Made by a program: the position numbers and the translations under genes. A DNA stretch of 64,000 nucleotides from Solen grandis (taxonomy: Eukaryota; Mollusca; Bivalvia; Adapedonta; Solenidae). The notes beneath the pieces were generated by a model. That model had not been told where the DNA came from. It made no database searches and saw only the letters and a program-made list of their open reading frames with translations. Each line of letters opens with the position of its first letter. Position 1 is the stretch's first letter. Positions 35,225-47,000 of this stretch are shown here, piece after piece. Location: the NCBI GenBank assembly GCA_021229015.1, contig CM037788.1, forward strand, positions 41,458,049 to 41,522,048, in the 5' to 3' direction.

Positions 35225-36200
35225 TTTTTCAAACTTTGTAAATCTTCTGCATACATATTTGTTTTGTAGCATTGCCTTGTAGACTCCCTAACAAAGTTGT
35301 ACTATGGATCACTCAGGGGTCAAAATTGGCTTGCCAAGGGGTCACTTGAATTTACATAGGCTTACATAGGGAAATTTGAAAAATGTCCTTGTCAGAAATT
35401 AATGACAAGAGCTTAGATATTTGGTGTGTAATTATTGTAAGCATTGTCTTATGGGTGTCTACCAAGGTTGTACAAAGCATGACCCTGGGGTCAAATTTAC
35501 TCCACCCCAAATAATTTTACATATGTACATATTTTTGGGAAAGAAAAATCTTGTCAGAATCGATAAGGCATAGAGTTTATTGTATAATGGTTGTCTACCA
35601 AAGAAGTACAAATCATGGCCATTTGGTCAAATTTGGCCATGCCCAAGGGGTCACTTGATTCTACATAGTCCCATATATCTATAACTAAAAAATACTATGG
35701 GGCCTAGAGCTTAGTTATTTGGAATGCAGCATTGTCTAGTTAATCTATACAATGATAACACAAATCTTTGATCTAAAGTTAAAATTTGAACAACTTTAGG
35801 GGTAACTAGAGCTTAGATTATTTGATGTGAAGCATTGTCTTTGTAAATGCCTAATTGTACAGATCATGGTACTGAGGTCAGTTTGGCCCTGTCCCAGGGG
35901 TCACTTGATTTTACAATGGCTTGTAAAAGGAAAATTCTTTTTTTGACACGATGATATTAGAGCTTAGGTATTTGGTGTGAAGTATTTCCTTGTGGATGTT
36001 TATCAAGCTTGTACAAATCATGGTAATGGGGTCAAAATTGGCCCAGTTACAGTGGTCACTTGATTTAACATAGGCTCATATAGACTATACTTAAAAAATA
36101 TTCTTGTTTAATTTAACCTACAGCACAGTTATTCAGTATGTAGCATTGAACAGTTGTTTATCATGATGATCTCTGGTTAAAATTGGCTTCAAACTAGGGA
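35225..36200 (+). repeat. degenerate tandem units (GGGGTCACTTGATTTTACAT type)
   Basis: Five or six diverged units of 150-200 bp with GGGGTCACTTGATTTTACAT, GAGCTTAGATATTTGGTGTG and AGCATTGTCT. The same units occur in copy D and the TATGCCC element. The run ends at the assembly gap. Confidence 0.6.
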
Positions 36201-36300
36201 NNNNNNNNNNNNNNNNNNNNNNNNNNNNNNNNNNNNNNNNNNNNNNNNNNNNNNNNNNNNNNNNNNNNNNNNNNNNNNNNNNNNNNNNNNNNNNNNNNNN
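36201..36300. other. assembly gap, 100 N
   Basis: Exactly 100 N, so probably a placeholder of unknown true length. It interrupts the CG-rich tandem array that begins at 36301. Confidence 0.99.
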
Positions 36301-36740
36301 TTTGCCCCGAAATCTCGCCCCGAGATTTCGGCATTTCGTGTTTTCGACCTTTCGCCCCGAAATCTCGCCCCGAGATTTTGACATTTCGGGGCGAAATCTC
36401 GCCCCGCGGCACGAAATAATCAATATTTCGTCTTTTCGACATTTCGCCTGGCGCCCCGCCAACCCGCCAGGCGAGAATCAACATTTCGCATTTCGGGGCG
36501 AAATCTCGCCCCGCGGCACGAAATAATCAATAATTTCGTCTTTTCGACATTTCGCCTGGCGCCCCGCCAACCCGCCAGGCGAGAATCCAACATTTCGCAT
36601 TTCGGGGCGAAATCTCGCCCCGCGGCACGAAATAATCAATATTTCGTCTTTTCGACTTTTCGTGCGGCGCCCCGCCAACCCGCCAGGCGAGAATTCAATA
36701 TTTCGCATTTCGCCTTCCGGTACATATTGTAAGCATGTGC
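36301..36740. repeat. CG-rich tandem array, left arm of inverted pair
   Basis: Three or more units of about 108 bp containing TTTCGGGGCGAAATCTCGCC, CGCGGCACGAAATAATCAA and CGCCCCGCCAACCCGCCAGG. The whole block ends in TTCCGGTACATATTGTA and is the reverse complement of 39101-39470. Each unit contains a strong hairpin (GGGGCGAAATCTCGCCCC). Reading frames inside it, including those with undetermined residues, are artefacts. Confidence 0.9.
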
Positions 36741-39100
36741 AAATTGAATGTAAACACGTGTAAGCGAAACAAATCAAAGAAATGTTTTCTGGTTTAAATG
36801 GTTATGGTGATAGTATCCTTTATTAAACAGTTCAAAGTACTCTATCTTGTGTCAGAGCTATGTATAAACGAACCATTGACTTACAGACGAGGAATATAGA
36901 AAACAGAGTCACAGTGAAACGAAATGATTAGTTCATTAATGAATCAAGGGGAATCTCTGTTTAAAATATTTTTTAATTTTTGCTTTTATGTTTTTGAATA
37001 TTTTAGTTTATACTGATTGAATACGTTGCATATATTACACGTTACATGTAAATATGTATGTGTTATGAAATGATATTGGTATCATGTCGACACCAACCTT
37101 ACTTCACAGGCAGTTCTATGTGAATATCAAGCATGTTTTCTGATTCTCTTCCTCTTCATTTTTTTTCTTTCTTTCTCCTTTTTTTTTACATCTCCCTTCC
37201 CTCTTTCCCTCTCCTTTTCACACTCACGTTTTTTGTTGTTGTTGTTGTTGTTTAAATAAAAAATATGTGACCAGATGGGCTTAATTACAGATTTTAAGCG
37301 AAAAGGTTTATGGTGTAAAAAGTATTGCTGACTGAATAGTTTCCACCTTATCTTTTGTCAAAGTTAATGTATATTAATTGGATTTTGATTAAGTAATTAA
37401 TGTGCAGATTATTTCACAACTACTTCCATATACCTTTATATTGGGTTAATTTGTATAATTGGCCTACTTAATTGTTTTTTAGTGGTAGGTATACAGCATT
37501 GGAGATTTTCAAATAATAATCTATAGAAAGGTCAATCTAAGACCAAAGAAAATCAGACATAAAAGAATTTGGAAGGAGGAAAGACACTTGATAGGAGTTA
37601 TTTGGATATGCAACTTCAGAACATTCCTGCCTTTCCTTATTGATAAACAGTACAGTAGTATAGAAGGACTTCAATCTTATACTTTTAAGGATTCTCTTAC
37701 TATTTTGCATTCAATTTGTCTGAGTGTGATTTTTTTTTTCTGAGTGTGATTTTTTTTGTTAACATTACGGGTGTAAATGGGCCCTCTACAGATCTGTACA
37801 GTATTTCAGGTATAGAAGCCATGTAGAACCACCAACCTACTGCAAGCCAGCTGGAAAGTTTGTTCACATGAAATATCTTTAGTGCTTAGACAGTTATTTG
37901 AAGCTACAGGTACTGCATGATTTAGATTGATAGTACAAAAGTATATCTATTTTGAATTCAAATAGATCTAGCCTTAATGAAAGAAAATAATTATCTATCA
38001 TTATGAAATTATCCAACTTTCCACAAAATCTCTCTCTCACACACTCAGAGTTTTACACTCATCAAAGATCAGAAAATATGTATTTTACCCGTTGTTCACT
38101 AAAATTCCCCTTTAGTTCCCTCAGACCTAGCTCATCCAGGATAACATCCATGTCAGGATCACATAAAGGTTATGGGTTAGATCTGTTAAAGAATGTTTTA
38201 TCATAAGATATATAAAGAAAATTGAAAAAACAAAACAAAAAAACATTCAAAATCTCGATAAGTCCTGTTAAACATGATAAATATTTACATAAAACAATAA
38301 AAGTGTGTAGGCTTATATCTATAAGTCACATACTATGTCAAGATCTATCCTCAAGTATTGAGTTCTCTTACTATTGGTATTATCAAGCTTTTTATACAAA
38401 TTCAATACTCAACGTCATGTATGATGTGTGAAGTAATTTAACAGAGAAATAATTGACAATAAACAGAATTGATGTATCATTTTTTTTTCTGATTCATTAA
38501 TGCATTGAAAATGTTTTGCATAAGTATATCAAAAAATCATTTGAAATTGATGAAGAGGTAACATTATTCTACCATTTTCACAAATGCTCCTTTTTATCAT
38601 TTTTAAGCCACTAGTCAACACTCAGCAAGCAGACGATCACTTATTTATGTAAATCAACAAAAAAGAACCTAAGTGCAACTGTTGTTCATAGATTTTACCT
38701 CTGTATGTGCACATTACCCATGGCAAACTCATTTGAAGTTCATTGTCGAGAACTGCAGACATAATAATAATATTCTGACTGTTATTGGATATTGAAAGTT
38801 ATTTTTTAAGTCTGCTTTTTAAAACCTTAACATTTATTACATTTGAAGGATTTAAATAGATCTATATCATATATGAAAAAATTTTCTTTGAACCAAATAC
38901 TCCAGGATATTTGAATGTCTGGCGTCAGAATCTTGTACATGTATATGGGCTAAAGTCAAATGGTCCTTATCGATGTCAACATAAACGTTCAGGTAATGAT
39001 GACTCATCAGATATTTCTAGTATCTTGATTCCATGAAATATGTATCACTTACCGTGCAGTAATTAGAGAAATAAAGCGTCTGCGCCTGAAAAAAGGGTCT
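36741..39100. other. interior between the inverted CG-rich arrays
   Basis: AT-rich, no recognised gene. Contains a (GTT)n run at 37230-37251, a tandem duplication of CTGAGTGTGATTTTTTTT at 37727-37760, and a family 1 SINE remnant at 37825-37870. Open frames at 38003 and 38222 carry no domain. Confidence 0.45.
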
Positions 39101-39470
39101 GCGCATGCGTACAATATGTACCGGAAGGCGAAATGCGAAATATTGAATTCTCGCCTGGCGGGTTGGCGGGGCGCCGCACGAAAAGTCGAAAAGACGAAAT
39201 ATTGATTATTTCGTGCCGCGGGGCGAGATTTCGCCCCGAAATGCGAAATGTTGGATTCTCGCCTGGCGGGTTGGCGGGGCGCCAGGCGAAATGTCGAAAA
39301 GACGAAATATTGATTATTTCGTGTTGCGGGGCGAAATTTCGAGTTTTCGCCCCGAAATCTCGCCCCGAAACTCTGGCATTTTCGTGTTTTCGACCTTTCG
39401 CCCCGAAATCTCGCCCCGAGATTTTGACATTTCGGGGCGAAACTTCGCCCCGCGGCACGAAACACGAAAT
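39101..39470. repeat. CG-rich tandem array, right arm of inverted pair
   Basis: Begins GCGCATGCGTACAATATGTA plus CCGGAAGGCG, the inverse of the left arm's inner end, and carries two to three of the same 108-bp units. It ends at CGGCACGAAACACGAAATGG. Frames of 101-166 codons in several phases and both strands come from the repeat. Confidence 0.9.
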
Positions 39471-39970
39471 GGCAGAAATCAGCCACCATACGTTACAATT
39501 GTAGATAACCACTGCTAATTTTTCTTCCCCCCCAAAAAAATAATAATTTACTGCGAGTGTCATTTCCTAAGTATGTTTTCTTTAATAAACATTTTTTAAC
39601 GCCTCGTCGTAAAAAAATTATTTTAAAAATATTTTTGTTGTGACAGCAGGCGGAGACGCCATTTTGTTAGTTTACCATCATCACGTGACATTTGTGACGG
39701 CAGTGACTTTTTTGCTTGCAAGGGAGATCACTGTGTGGAGTTTGCCTGTCAGCCTTCAACTCACAAGACAAGTGTAGATAACTGTATCAAAGATTTTGTA
39801 AAAATGATAGTCCTATGCTAAAGCAGTATGCGGGGTTTTTAATCACCATCAGTGGTAATTCTAGTTTACATGAGAGTTGTTGCTGAATTATCATATGTTT
39901 GTTTTTTAATTCGTCATAAAATGAGTACGTTGCAGGTCTGTTTAAATTTAATTTAAACTTATTATTTTAT
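39471..39970. other. gene-free stretch
   Basis: AT-rich with a CACGTGAC motif near 39681. No supported gene. Confidence 0.4.
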
Positions 39971-39974
39971 GTCG

Positions 39975-40137
39975 ATTAGGAAACAAGTTCTTCCAACTTG
40001 TACGAATGGCTTTCGACAAATCCTGGGTTGGTTTTATAGGTCGAAAAAACCTTGACCCCTACGGGGTTCGAACCCACAACCTTCGGAACCGCAGTCGGGC
40101 CGGTATGTTACCATTGGACCACGGCTCCCCGCTTAAA
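39975..40137 (-). repeat. tRNA-derived SINE, family 3
   Basis: The minus strand begins GGGGAGCCGTGGTCCAATGG, has TGTGGGTTCGAACCCCGTAG as box B, and continues into TCGACCTATAAAACC and a tail with GGAAGAACTTGTTTCC. A relic of the tail also lies at 56367-56420. The D and T arms look tRNA-like but a SINE body follows. Confidence 0.65.
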
Positions 40138-40261
40138 TTTTCAACGATAAGAGAGAGAGAGAGAGAGCCCGCTAGCAAGTTGTGTATATTTCTTGTATAT
40201 GAGCATTGTCCTTCATTTCGGATAAGTGTAAAGTGTATCAACTGAAAATCACACAACGGCC

Positions 40262-40441
40262 ATGTCCTGGATCACGTACCGGAAGTTGGATTGCGAGCAC
40301 TGGAATAATGTTGTGATATCTAATGGGACCATGTCCTACATAGGCGTGCTCTTTGACACGTTCGTGGAGGCCCTGAAGCTGAAATCAAACTCAAAATTGT
40401 TTTGCGTGATTCTTTTATTGCATGAATGTGAACACAATTAA
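40262..40441 (+). CDS. 59-codon ORF with receptor-like peptide, possible gene fragment
   Basis: An ATG opens MSWITYRKLDCEHWNNVVIS, then NGTMSYIGVLFDTFVEALKL, and runs to TAA. NGTxxYxGVLxDxxxEAL recalls the ligand-binding part of ionotropic glutamate receptors (GxxYxGxxxDLxxxLA). The last third (LFCVILLLHECEHN) looks like read-through and no donor is evident, so a broken copy or an exon with an unusual boundary is possible. Family assignment is tentative. Confidence 0.3.
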   Translation: MSWITYRKLDCEHWNNVVISNGTMSYIGVLFDTFVEALKLKSNSKLFCVILLLHECEHN

Positions 40442-42765
40442 CAAAGGTAATGAGGTCAGAATAGCGGTATTATCTCGAAGCCATTTCTGGACCATGACGT
40501 GTCAACCATATTTCCAGGTGACCAGAAAAGATGATGTACCATTAACACAGCTTTTAGCCACACCACAAAATATACCAAAATTCATTTTTAATTTAGAAAT
40601 TACATGTAATTAAGCGTTAGGTATTTGGAAGCCGGAGTTACAATGCATCTCTAATTGATTTTAGGGTCTTGGTAATTCTTAAATATTGGCTATAGAATGA
40701 AACAGTTGTTGGTTAGGATTTGAAGTTTTGGATTTGGTTTTGAAGTAGGATACACTTGGTCATTGTCAAGACTTCGAAGACTTGGAGTGATCTGCAACTG
40801 TCATGCCCCACATATTGTTCATATGCTTCGATAAGTATTTTTAATGCGTGTTCCCAAAAGGTGTTTCATTCTAAATCTAGTGCAAGATTCAAACTAACTT
40901 CTCATGACATGCATTCGTCGATAACAAGGCCAGTGTGCCAAAGCACATGTCTGAGAGGTTCAGCCATAACCTACTTCAAAGATAAAAATGCAGGCCTCTC
41001 AAACGATTTAAAGGACGGTTATTCCTGCCCTATCCACATATTTCAATGATTTGGTATTCTGTTTCATGTTGACTTACCTACCACCTCATTTTCTAAGGAG
41101 AGTCAAACGCTTGGAGTATTAACTGCTGTGTAAACATCGTTGGTATAAATAATATTGACTAAGGGACTTTGAATTATTTTGTCTACTCTCAGAATCACGT
41201 AACAGTCCTTATTAACATATGCCTTCATTATTAATCTGCATCTTAAAATACCGATTTGTAAGCTTTTCGCTACAAATATATATTGCATTTTGAAAGAACA
41301 TTACGTTACGCTTTCTATCTATTTTACATAGCAGGTACCCGGTCTGAAGATATATTCAACTGTGCTTTTTGTTGTGTTATGAGGTAATACAAATTCATAT
41401 TTAACGTGTGTGTGTGTGTTGTGTGTGTGTGTGTGTGTGTGTGTTATTTCTAAGACTTTAAATGTTTAATGTCATGTATCTGTTCAAGATTAATATGTGT
41501 CTGTGAAAGTGTGAAATAAAGCTAGATGGTTTTTTCACACCGCAATGTCTCCACATCCGCATGCCGTAGAGGTAAATATATACACACACACACTCATGGA
41601 CATTTAATTAAAATTCTTTGACTCAAAACACGGTTTATCTGCTATTAGTCCTGTATTTACATATACAACTGCACTAGACTGTTTTATTTTCTTGAAGTTT
41701 GCTTCCACGTTAAATCGCTTTGATTGCGTGTGGATCAATCCCCTCCACGATACAATCAAACCGTGTCGGATCTGGATCTACACCATGTCTTGTAAATTTA
41801 ATAACACGAGTTAGTCACAGTTGAGTGTCATTTGAGGACGGATATTTTAACGGATTCTTCAAGGTAAATGTTTCTTGGTAGAGGCATTATTAGCTGTGTA
41901 AGAGACCTATCAGAATTGGTTGACCACAAAATCCTCCATTGTAAGTCATATTAAGAATTCTCATATCTTGACTTTGAAATCTTGTTAGTGTATATATGTC
42001 TACACTTTCAAATACACGTGCCGGCCACGTTTGTTCCAATCATTATATACAGTAAATACCTAACTTACACGATTGATACATTGTTACATATTGGTTGCTA
42101 TAGTAACATTAGCGCTACACTTTTTTATTGTTAAAATCAAGGCACATGCAGAATTAATGTAAATAGCCAGTTATCATGCATATAAAGGTCGATGTTTGCT
42201 TGCTTGAAAAGAAACAAACAAGTTCTCAAACGACCGTGGTTACCAACGTAGATACAGAGCTTAACATTTTCTATGTAAACATGGATGGGACATTGGATTT
42301 ATCACCATCCGGAAACACATCTCAATTTGCGATAGTATTTTTTATCTTTTCATCACTCAAAACTTTAAACTGTATTTATATATTGACTGTTCAAGGATTT
42401 TGCACCTGCTAGGAGCAAGCTATGTTTATTGCAAGTAAAGTCATTTTAGGACTTTTAAAGCATAAAAGGTTTTACATATTTGGTAAATAAGTGGTTTTTG
42501 TTTTTACTGCTCCTTGTACGCGATTAAGATTATTTTATTTCTAAACAGTGTTTGATCTTTATTAGGTTTAAATGAATCCATTTTTAATCATAATACATTA
42601 TGTATGTGTAGCATATATTACCAGACTTTCTCAACATTTTGATTTAACGGCATTCTTTAGAATAATTTTCTTGTTTTTCACCTCAAAACTTTCGAAATAA
42701 CCCTCCATTTTCCATATACAAAATAAAGCTACACACAGGAAAGGAAACCATGGATTTTTTTTCAC
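40442..42765. other. gene-poor stretch
   Basis: A 97-codon plus-strand frame at 40756-41049 (with TRPVCQSTCLRGSAITYF) has no recognised domain. A (GT)n run with one break lies at 41405-41444. The rest is AT-rich. This lies downstream of the minus-strand VWA gene and includes its probable 3' flank. Confidence 0.4.
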
Positions 42766-42771
42766 TTTATT
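42766..42771 (-). other. candidate polyadenylation signal of the VWA gene
   Basis: AATAAA on the minus strand, about 680 bases past the TGA at 43452. Position is reasonable but the motif is common in such AT-rich DNA. Confidence 0.3.
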
Positions 42772-43451
42772 ATGTACATAGAATATGAGTAAAACGAATT
42801 GACTTAATATCTAGAGCAACTGAATCAGTTTGTTCAGTTAAATCAATATTCAGCTGCATATCTTAAATATATATCAATATAAAACAGTTAGGTTCGACAG
42901 TGTCTTGGAACCCTAAAAAAAAAGAAAGAAGAAAAATGGTACTTAAGTATGATTTTTATACTCAGAATTTAGCTTTAGTAGGGATTTGAGTATTTTACTT
43001 AGATTTGAGTCTGAAATCGTACTTAAGTATTTTCGTGTACGAGTATGTTATGCACATTATCCTGCCATTCTCTATTACTTGCACTCCTTTCGCCTCTAAC
43101 CATATTTTGTATCAACAGTTTTTTCTTCTATTTGTAAATTTCGATCACTGACACTATTGCAAAATGTGATTTCATGAACTTTAAATCACGAATTACATTA
43201 CTGGTTGATTTAACATCATAAAAATGAGAACAAATATTTTCATTTCCACTTTAGTCTAAATATTCAAAACATCAAAATCCGTTATATCTATCAAAACTTA
43301 ACATCCAGAATATAAAATCAACACCAAATGATCTATTTCGAAAATTGATGGTCCAAAATGTTTTGGCTTATGAAAATGTATACAAGGAACATATTCAGTT
43401 TAAGGATAAAAAAAAACGAAAGTAAAGCTATTTCGTTCATGGTCCCATAAT

Positions 43452-44035
43452 TCAATCGCACATCCTCCTCTTGATTGCCATCTTAAGGAACATTAGAGAC
43501 TTATAATCTGGAACATTAAACACATGGGACGAATCGGTAGCCAGACTAGAGAAAGCATCTCCAGTAGAACTAGGCCCGATGTTGATCACAATAACATCTC
43601 GGGATAAGTCGGAAACGGACGGAAGCCTATGCGCAGCTCTACGATCGTCACCATCCGGCGCAGGTGTTGGTGCAACTGCAAGATGATCCACAACTATGAT
43701 GACGTCATCGAAATAAAAGACGCGGTCACCAGTGAGTGGGTTCAAAGCTTTTGTGATGAGGAAGTTTACAACATCTTGATAGTCAGCGCGTGTAGACGAA
43801 GATCTGAATCTTAACCTGTCAATGGCGTGGAGGAGGCTTTGTTTATCCTGATATTGGTCTATAGCCCACTGATCATGAACAGAGGAATCAAAGGTTGCCA
43901 TGCCGACGAGGTTGTCATTAGGACCAACATCTAACGTTCCGAAGAAATCCTTAAAGAAGTTGATAATCATATTGGAATCGACTGTGCTTCTTCCTTTAGA
44001 GTCTTCGACCATGACCATAATATCCCGGTTACAAT
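43452..44035 (-). CDS. exon 6 of VWA gene (von Willebrand A domain, stop)
   Basis: Acceptor ccattgttctaacag. The first complete codons give [20 protein letters not shown], the beta-1 strand and the place of the DxSxS metal site. Residue T263 ([12 protein letters not shown]) and D298 (VIIVVDHL) correspond to the MIDAS Thr and second Asp. The sequence DSKGR shows the two MIDAS serines replaced by Lys and Arg. The domain ends DVIVINIG...[17 protein letters not shown] and KRRMCD before TGA. About 194 residues, the normal size of a VWA domain. Confidence 0.8.
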
Positions 44036-47000
44036 CTGTTAGAACAATGGCAATAGTAATTTATATAGATTTATAGCGTACTTTCATTCCAGTTTTGAAA
44101 CTATACATTTAAAACATGTGGTTTTCACAAAAAGCTGTAATGATTTCCAAAACATTACTGCATTAGCCTAGAAACCTGAAAATTACATTACATGTATATC
44201 AAACATGAAACATCTCTGATCCATAGAAGCATTCAACTTTGCCATATATCTATAAACTACACATGGTCAAGTGGCATAACGTTTATTTACCTTGGAAACA
44301 AAGATAAAATTTTGATACTCATTCTAACTTTGGATTTTTCAATACCTTCCAAGGCACAAAATATTGGCCCTAGCCAGGACCAATCTAAATGTTAAAAGAA
44401 AAAAAACTGCTTACCACTCGATGAAAAATGAAGAAGTTACATAACCCCCCTCCACACACACACAATAAAAAATAAAAATAAAACTACTGAACCTTTCTTT
44501 GTAGTTGTAGGGGGCAATGTTGTGGTAGGTCTTGTGGTTGTGGGTGTGGTTGTCGGTCGTGTTGTTGGTGCCGGCGTCGTCGTCGTCGTCGTAGTTGTAG
44601 TGGTAGTAGTAGTGGATGTTGAGGATGTAGTGGAGGGTGTGGTCTGGACAGGATAGTTACAGAGGTCAGTGGAACAGCACTCGATCTCAACATTACGTCT
44701 GCTTTTCAGACCGATCGGAAGATCGCCTGTACCGTCACATTGCTGAAACACACGGAAATAAACAACATTGTAAGAGAAATTATGACTGAAAGATGTTGTA
44801 TACATTGCCGTCAAAGTTTAAACAACTATCTGAGATGCGGGTAAAACATTGTTTGTGGCTTAGGCTAGCTATGTATCTAAATGTTGTGCATTCAGGGTAA
44901 TGGTGATTATAAACATCCATGTTCCATTTACATTACGTATCTAATGAGGTCAGAGTTGAGATTAACCCTTTCCCTCATAGAGGAAACCATGAAAAGACCT
45001 ATGCGAACAACAAAATGGTGATTTTTGTGGTACCTATTGTGTGCGTCAAAATGAGTCTATATGAGGGAAAGGGTTAAGGTGTCAATGTAATCGTGTCACA
45101 GATTCATGTCTTCAGGCAGTTCACAGGCTGGGATATTTGCTTTGAATGCTATGAAGCTGAAATAACTTGTATACATTACATGTACATTTTTTAGCGCTCG
45201 CTAGAATAAGCCAGACATGAATGAGATGTACTAGAAGTCTCTTTTCTTCAACTGGATAAACATTCAAAATGGGACACAAATAATTAAATAATTACTTTAC
45301 TAAATGTAATAATATAAAATATATATCATATCATATTATATTTTATTATATTATATTAAATTATATTACGATCAACATTTCATGTTCGGTTTCATAATAC
45401 TTCCTCGATTCGAAAAATAGAGGATACAGGTCATTTTGTTCTGTAGGAAAAGGCCGTTATTGTATAGAGTGAAGATAGACGAGTGAAAACTCACTTCGAT
45501 TACTGCACATCCCATCTCGTAACTATGGTGTCCGTCAACTGATGAGTAGACCTTGGATATCATACATTGCTGTAAAAGAACATATATGGAGAGAATGAGA
45601 GGTTGGTAAAAAAAAAAGAAATAAAGAAAAAAAGAAATCGGTAATTTTCATCCCCTATCTTCATTTTTTCATTCTAAAAAAAAAACAAGCTTTGTTAGAA
45701 CGCAGAGAGCTCATTGGAGAGCTATTCTCGATGAGCCCTGATTCAAAAAGTTATTTAGCAATAAAGTTCAGTATCGGCTATACTACGGCAAAATAATACA
45801 TATCACTGTCAATATCTTACAGTAGAATGTTGACTTTGTTTAGCATCTTCTTCGTATGAACACATATATAAACGGATTATTACTATCGTAGATTGATCCG
45901 AACAGTGTAATCAGCAATCATGATGCACAGATTTACGGAAAACACTCGAGCTAAAGCTCTCGTGATTTTCCGTTAATCTGTGTATCACTCGTGCTGATAA
46001 CACTGTTCGGATCAATCTACGATATTAATGATCCTTTTATCATATACCTACTTTTCACTTCAAATAATATAAACATATATATGTATATTCTTAACTTTTC
46101 ATTTATTTTCAAACAAATCTTCATTTTTTACCATTAAAGAACAAAGGAACTCTTTTTTATCAAGGTTAAAGTACATAAAGTAATCCGATCGTGTTCTACA
46201 CAGCGCGTAATAATATGCAGTGTGTAAACGGCTTTCGTTTTCAAATCAGGGATATCCGCATTGTGCAGTGACGTCATATTAAAGTAGTTCCATTCTATGC
46301 ACAAAGAAATATGTTTACACAAGGTAGAGGCGTGATACAGGTTTGGAAAATGTTGGGACCTTGACTTTTGTTGTTGTTCTTGTATTGGGGTTTATCGTCG
46401 CTGCGATAGTATTTCAATCATATAGCGACGTCCAGCTAATTACAGGTGGAGGAAGACCCCGAATACACAGAGGTGCCCGGGTAGAACCACCGACCTACCG
46501 CAAGCCAGCTGGAAGGCTTCCTCACATGAAAAATCCGAAGTCCCTACCGGGATTCGAACCCACAGCGGTGAGGGTACTTTTGCTGTAGGAAACAGATTGA
46601 ACATGCGTAGTATCATACAAAGGTATATGATAAATATATGTAACATTGAACTAGCTATGATGGTCTTGTTCTAGCGTTTATTTTGCTGAAGCTTCGTAGC
46701 TAACGACAGCTAGCTTTCATTAACATATCTCACAACAGATCAAGTATTTCGCGATAAAAAGTCATTATTCGTGTTAGTTATCTCATGCTTACTTATCATA
46801 TCGCAGAAATAAAAACCCCTTTTTATAAGAGACAAAGCTAATTTTAAAACTTACTTGATTAAAGGCATACTGTCTTTGTGTTAGAGTTATCTCATGCTTA
46901 CTTATCATATCGCAGAAATAAAAACCCCTTTTTATAAGAGACAAAGCTAATTTTAAAACTTACTTGATTAAAGGCATACTGTCTTTGTGTTAGAATTTTC

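Noticed and set aside
36133..36777. Arg/Pro-rich open frames with undetermined residues
   Set aside because: They run through the N gap and the CG-rich tandem array; the same peptides appear in several frames and on both strands.
39049..39563. Frames of 101-166 codons on both strands
   Set aside because: Low-stop CG-rich repeat translated in every phase; not a gene.
44484..44693. Arg/Pro-rich minus-strand frame overlapping the Thr-rich exon
   Set aside because: It is an alternative frame of the ACN repeat in exon 5. The Thr/Pro frame carries the ECCSTDLCN motif and fits the splice phases.
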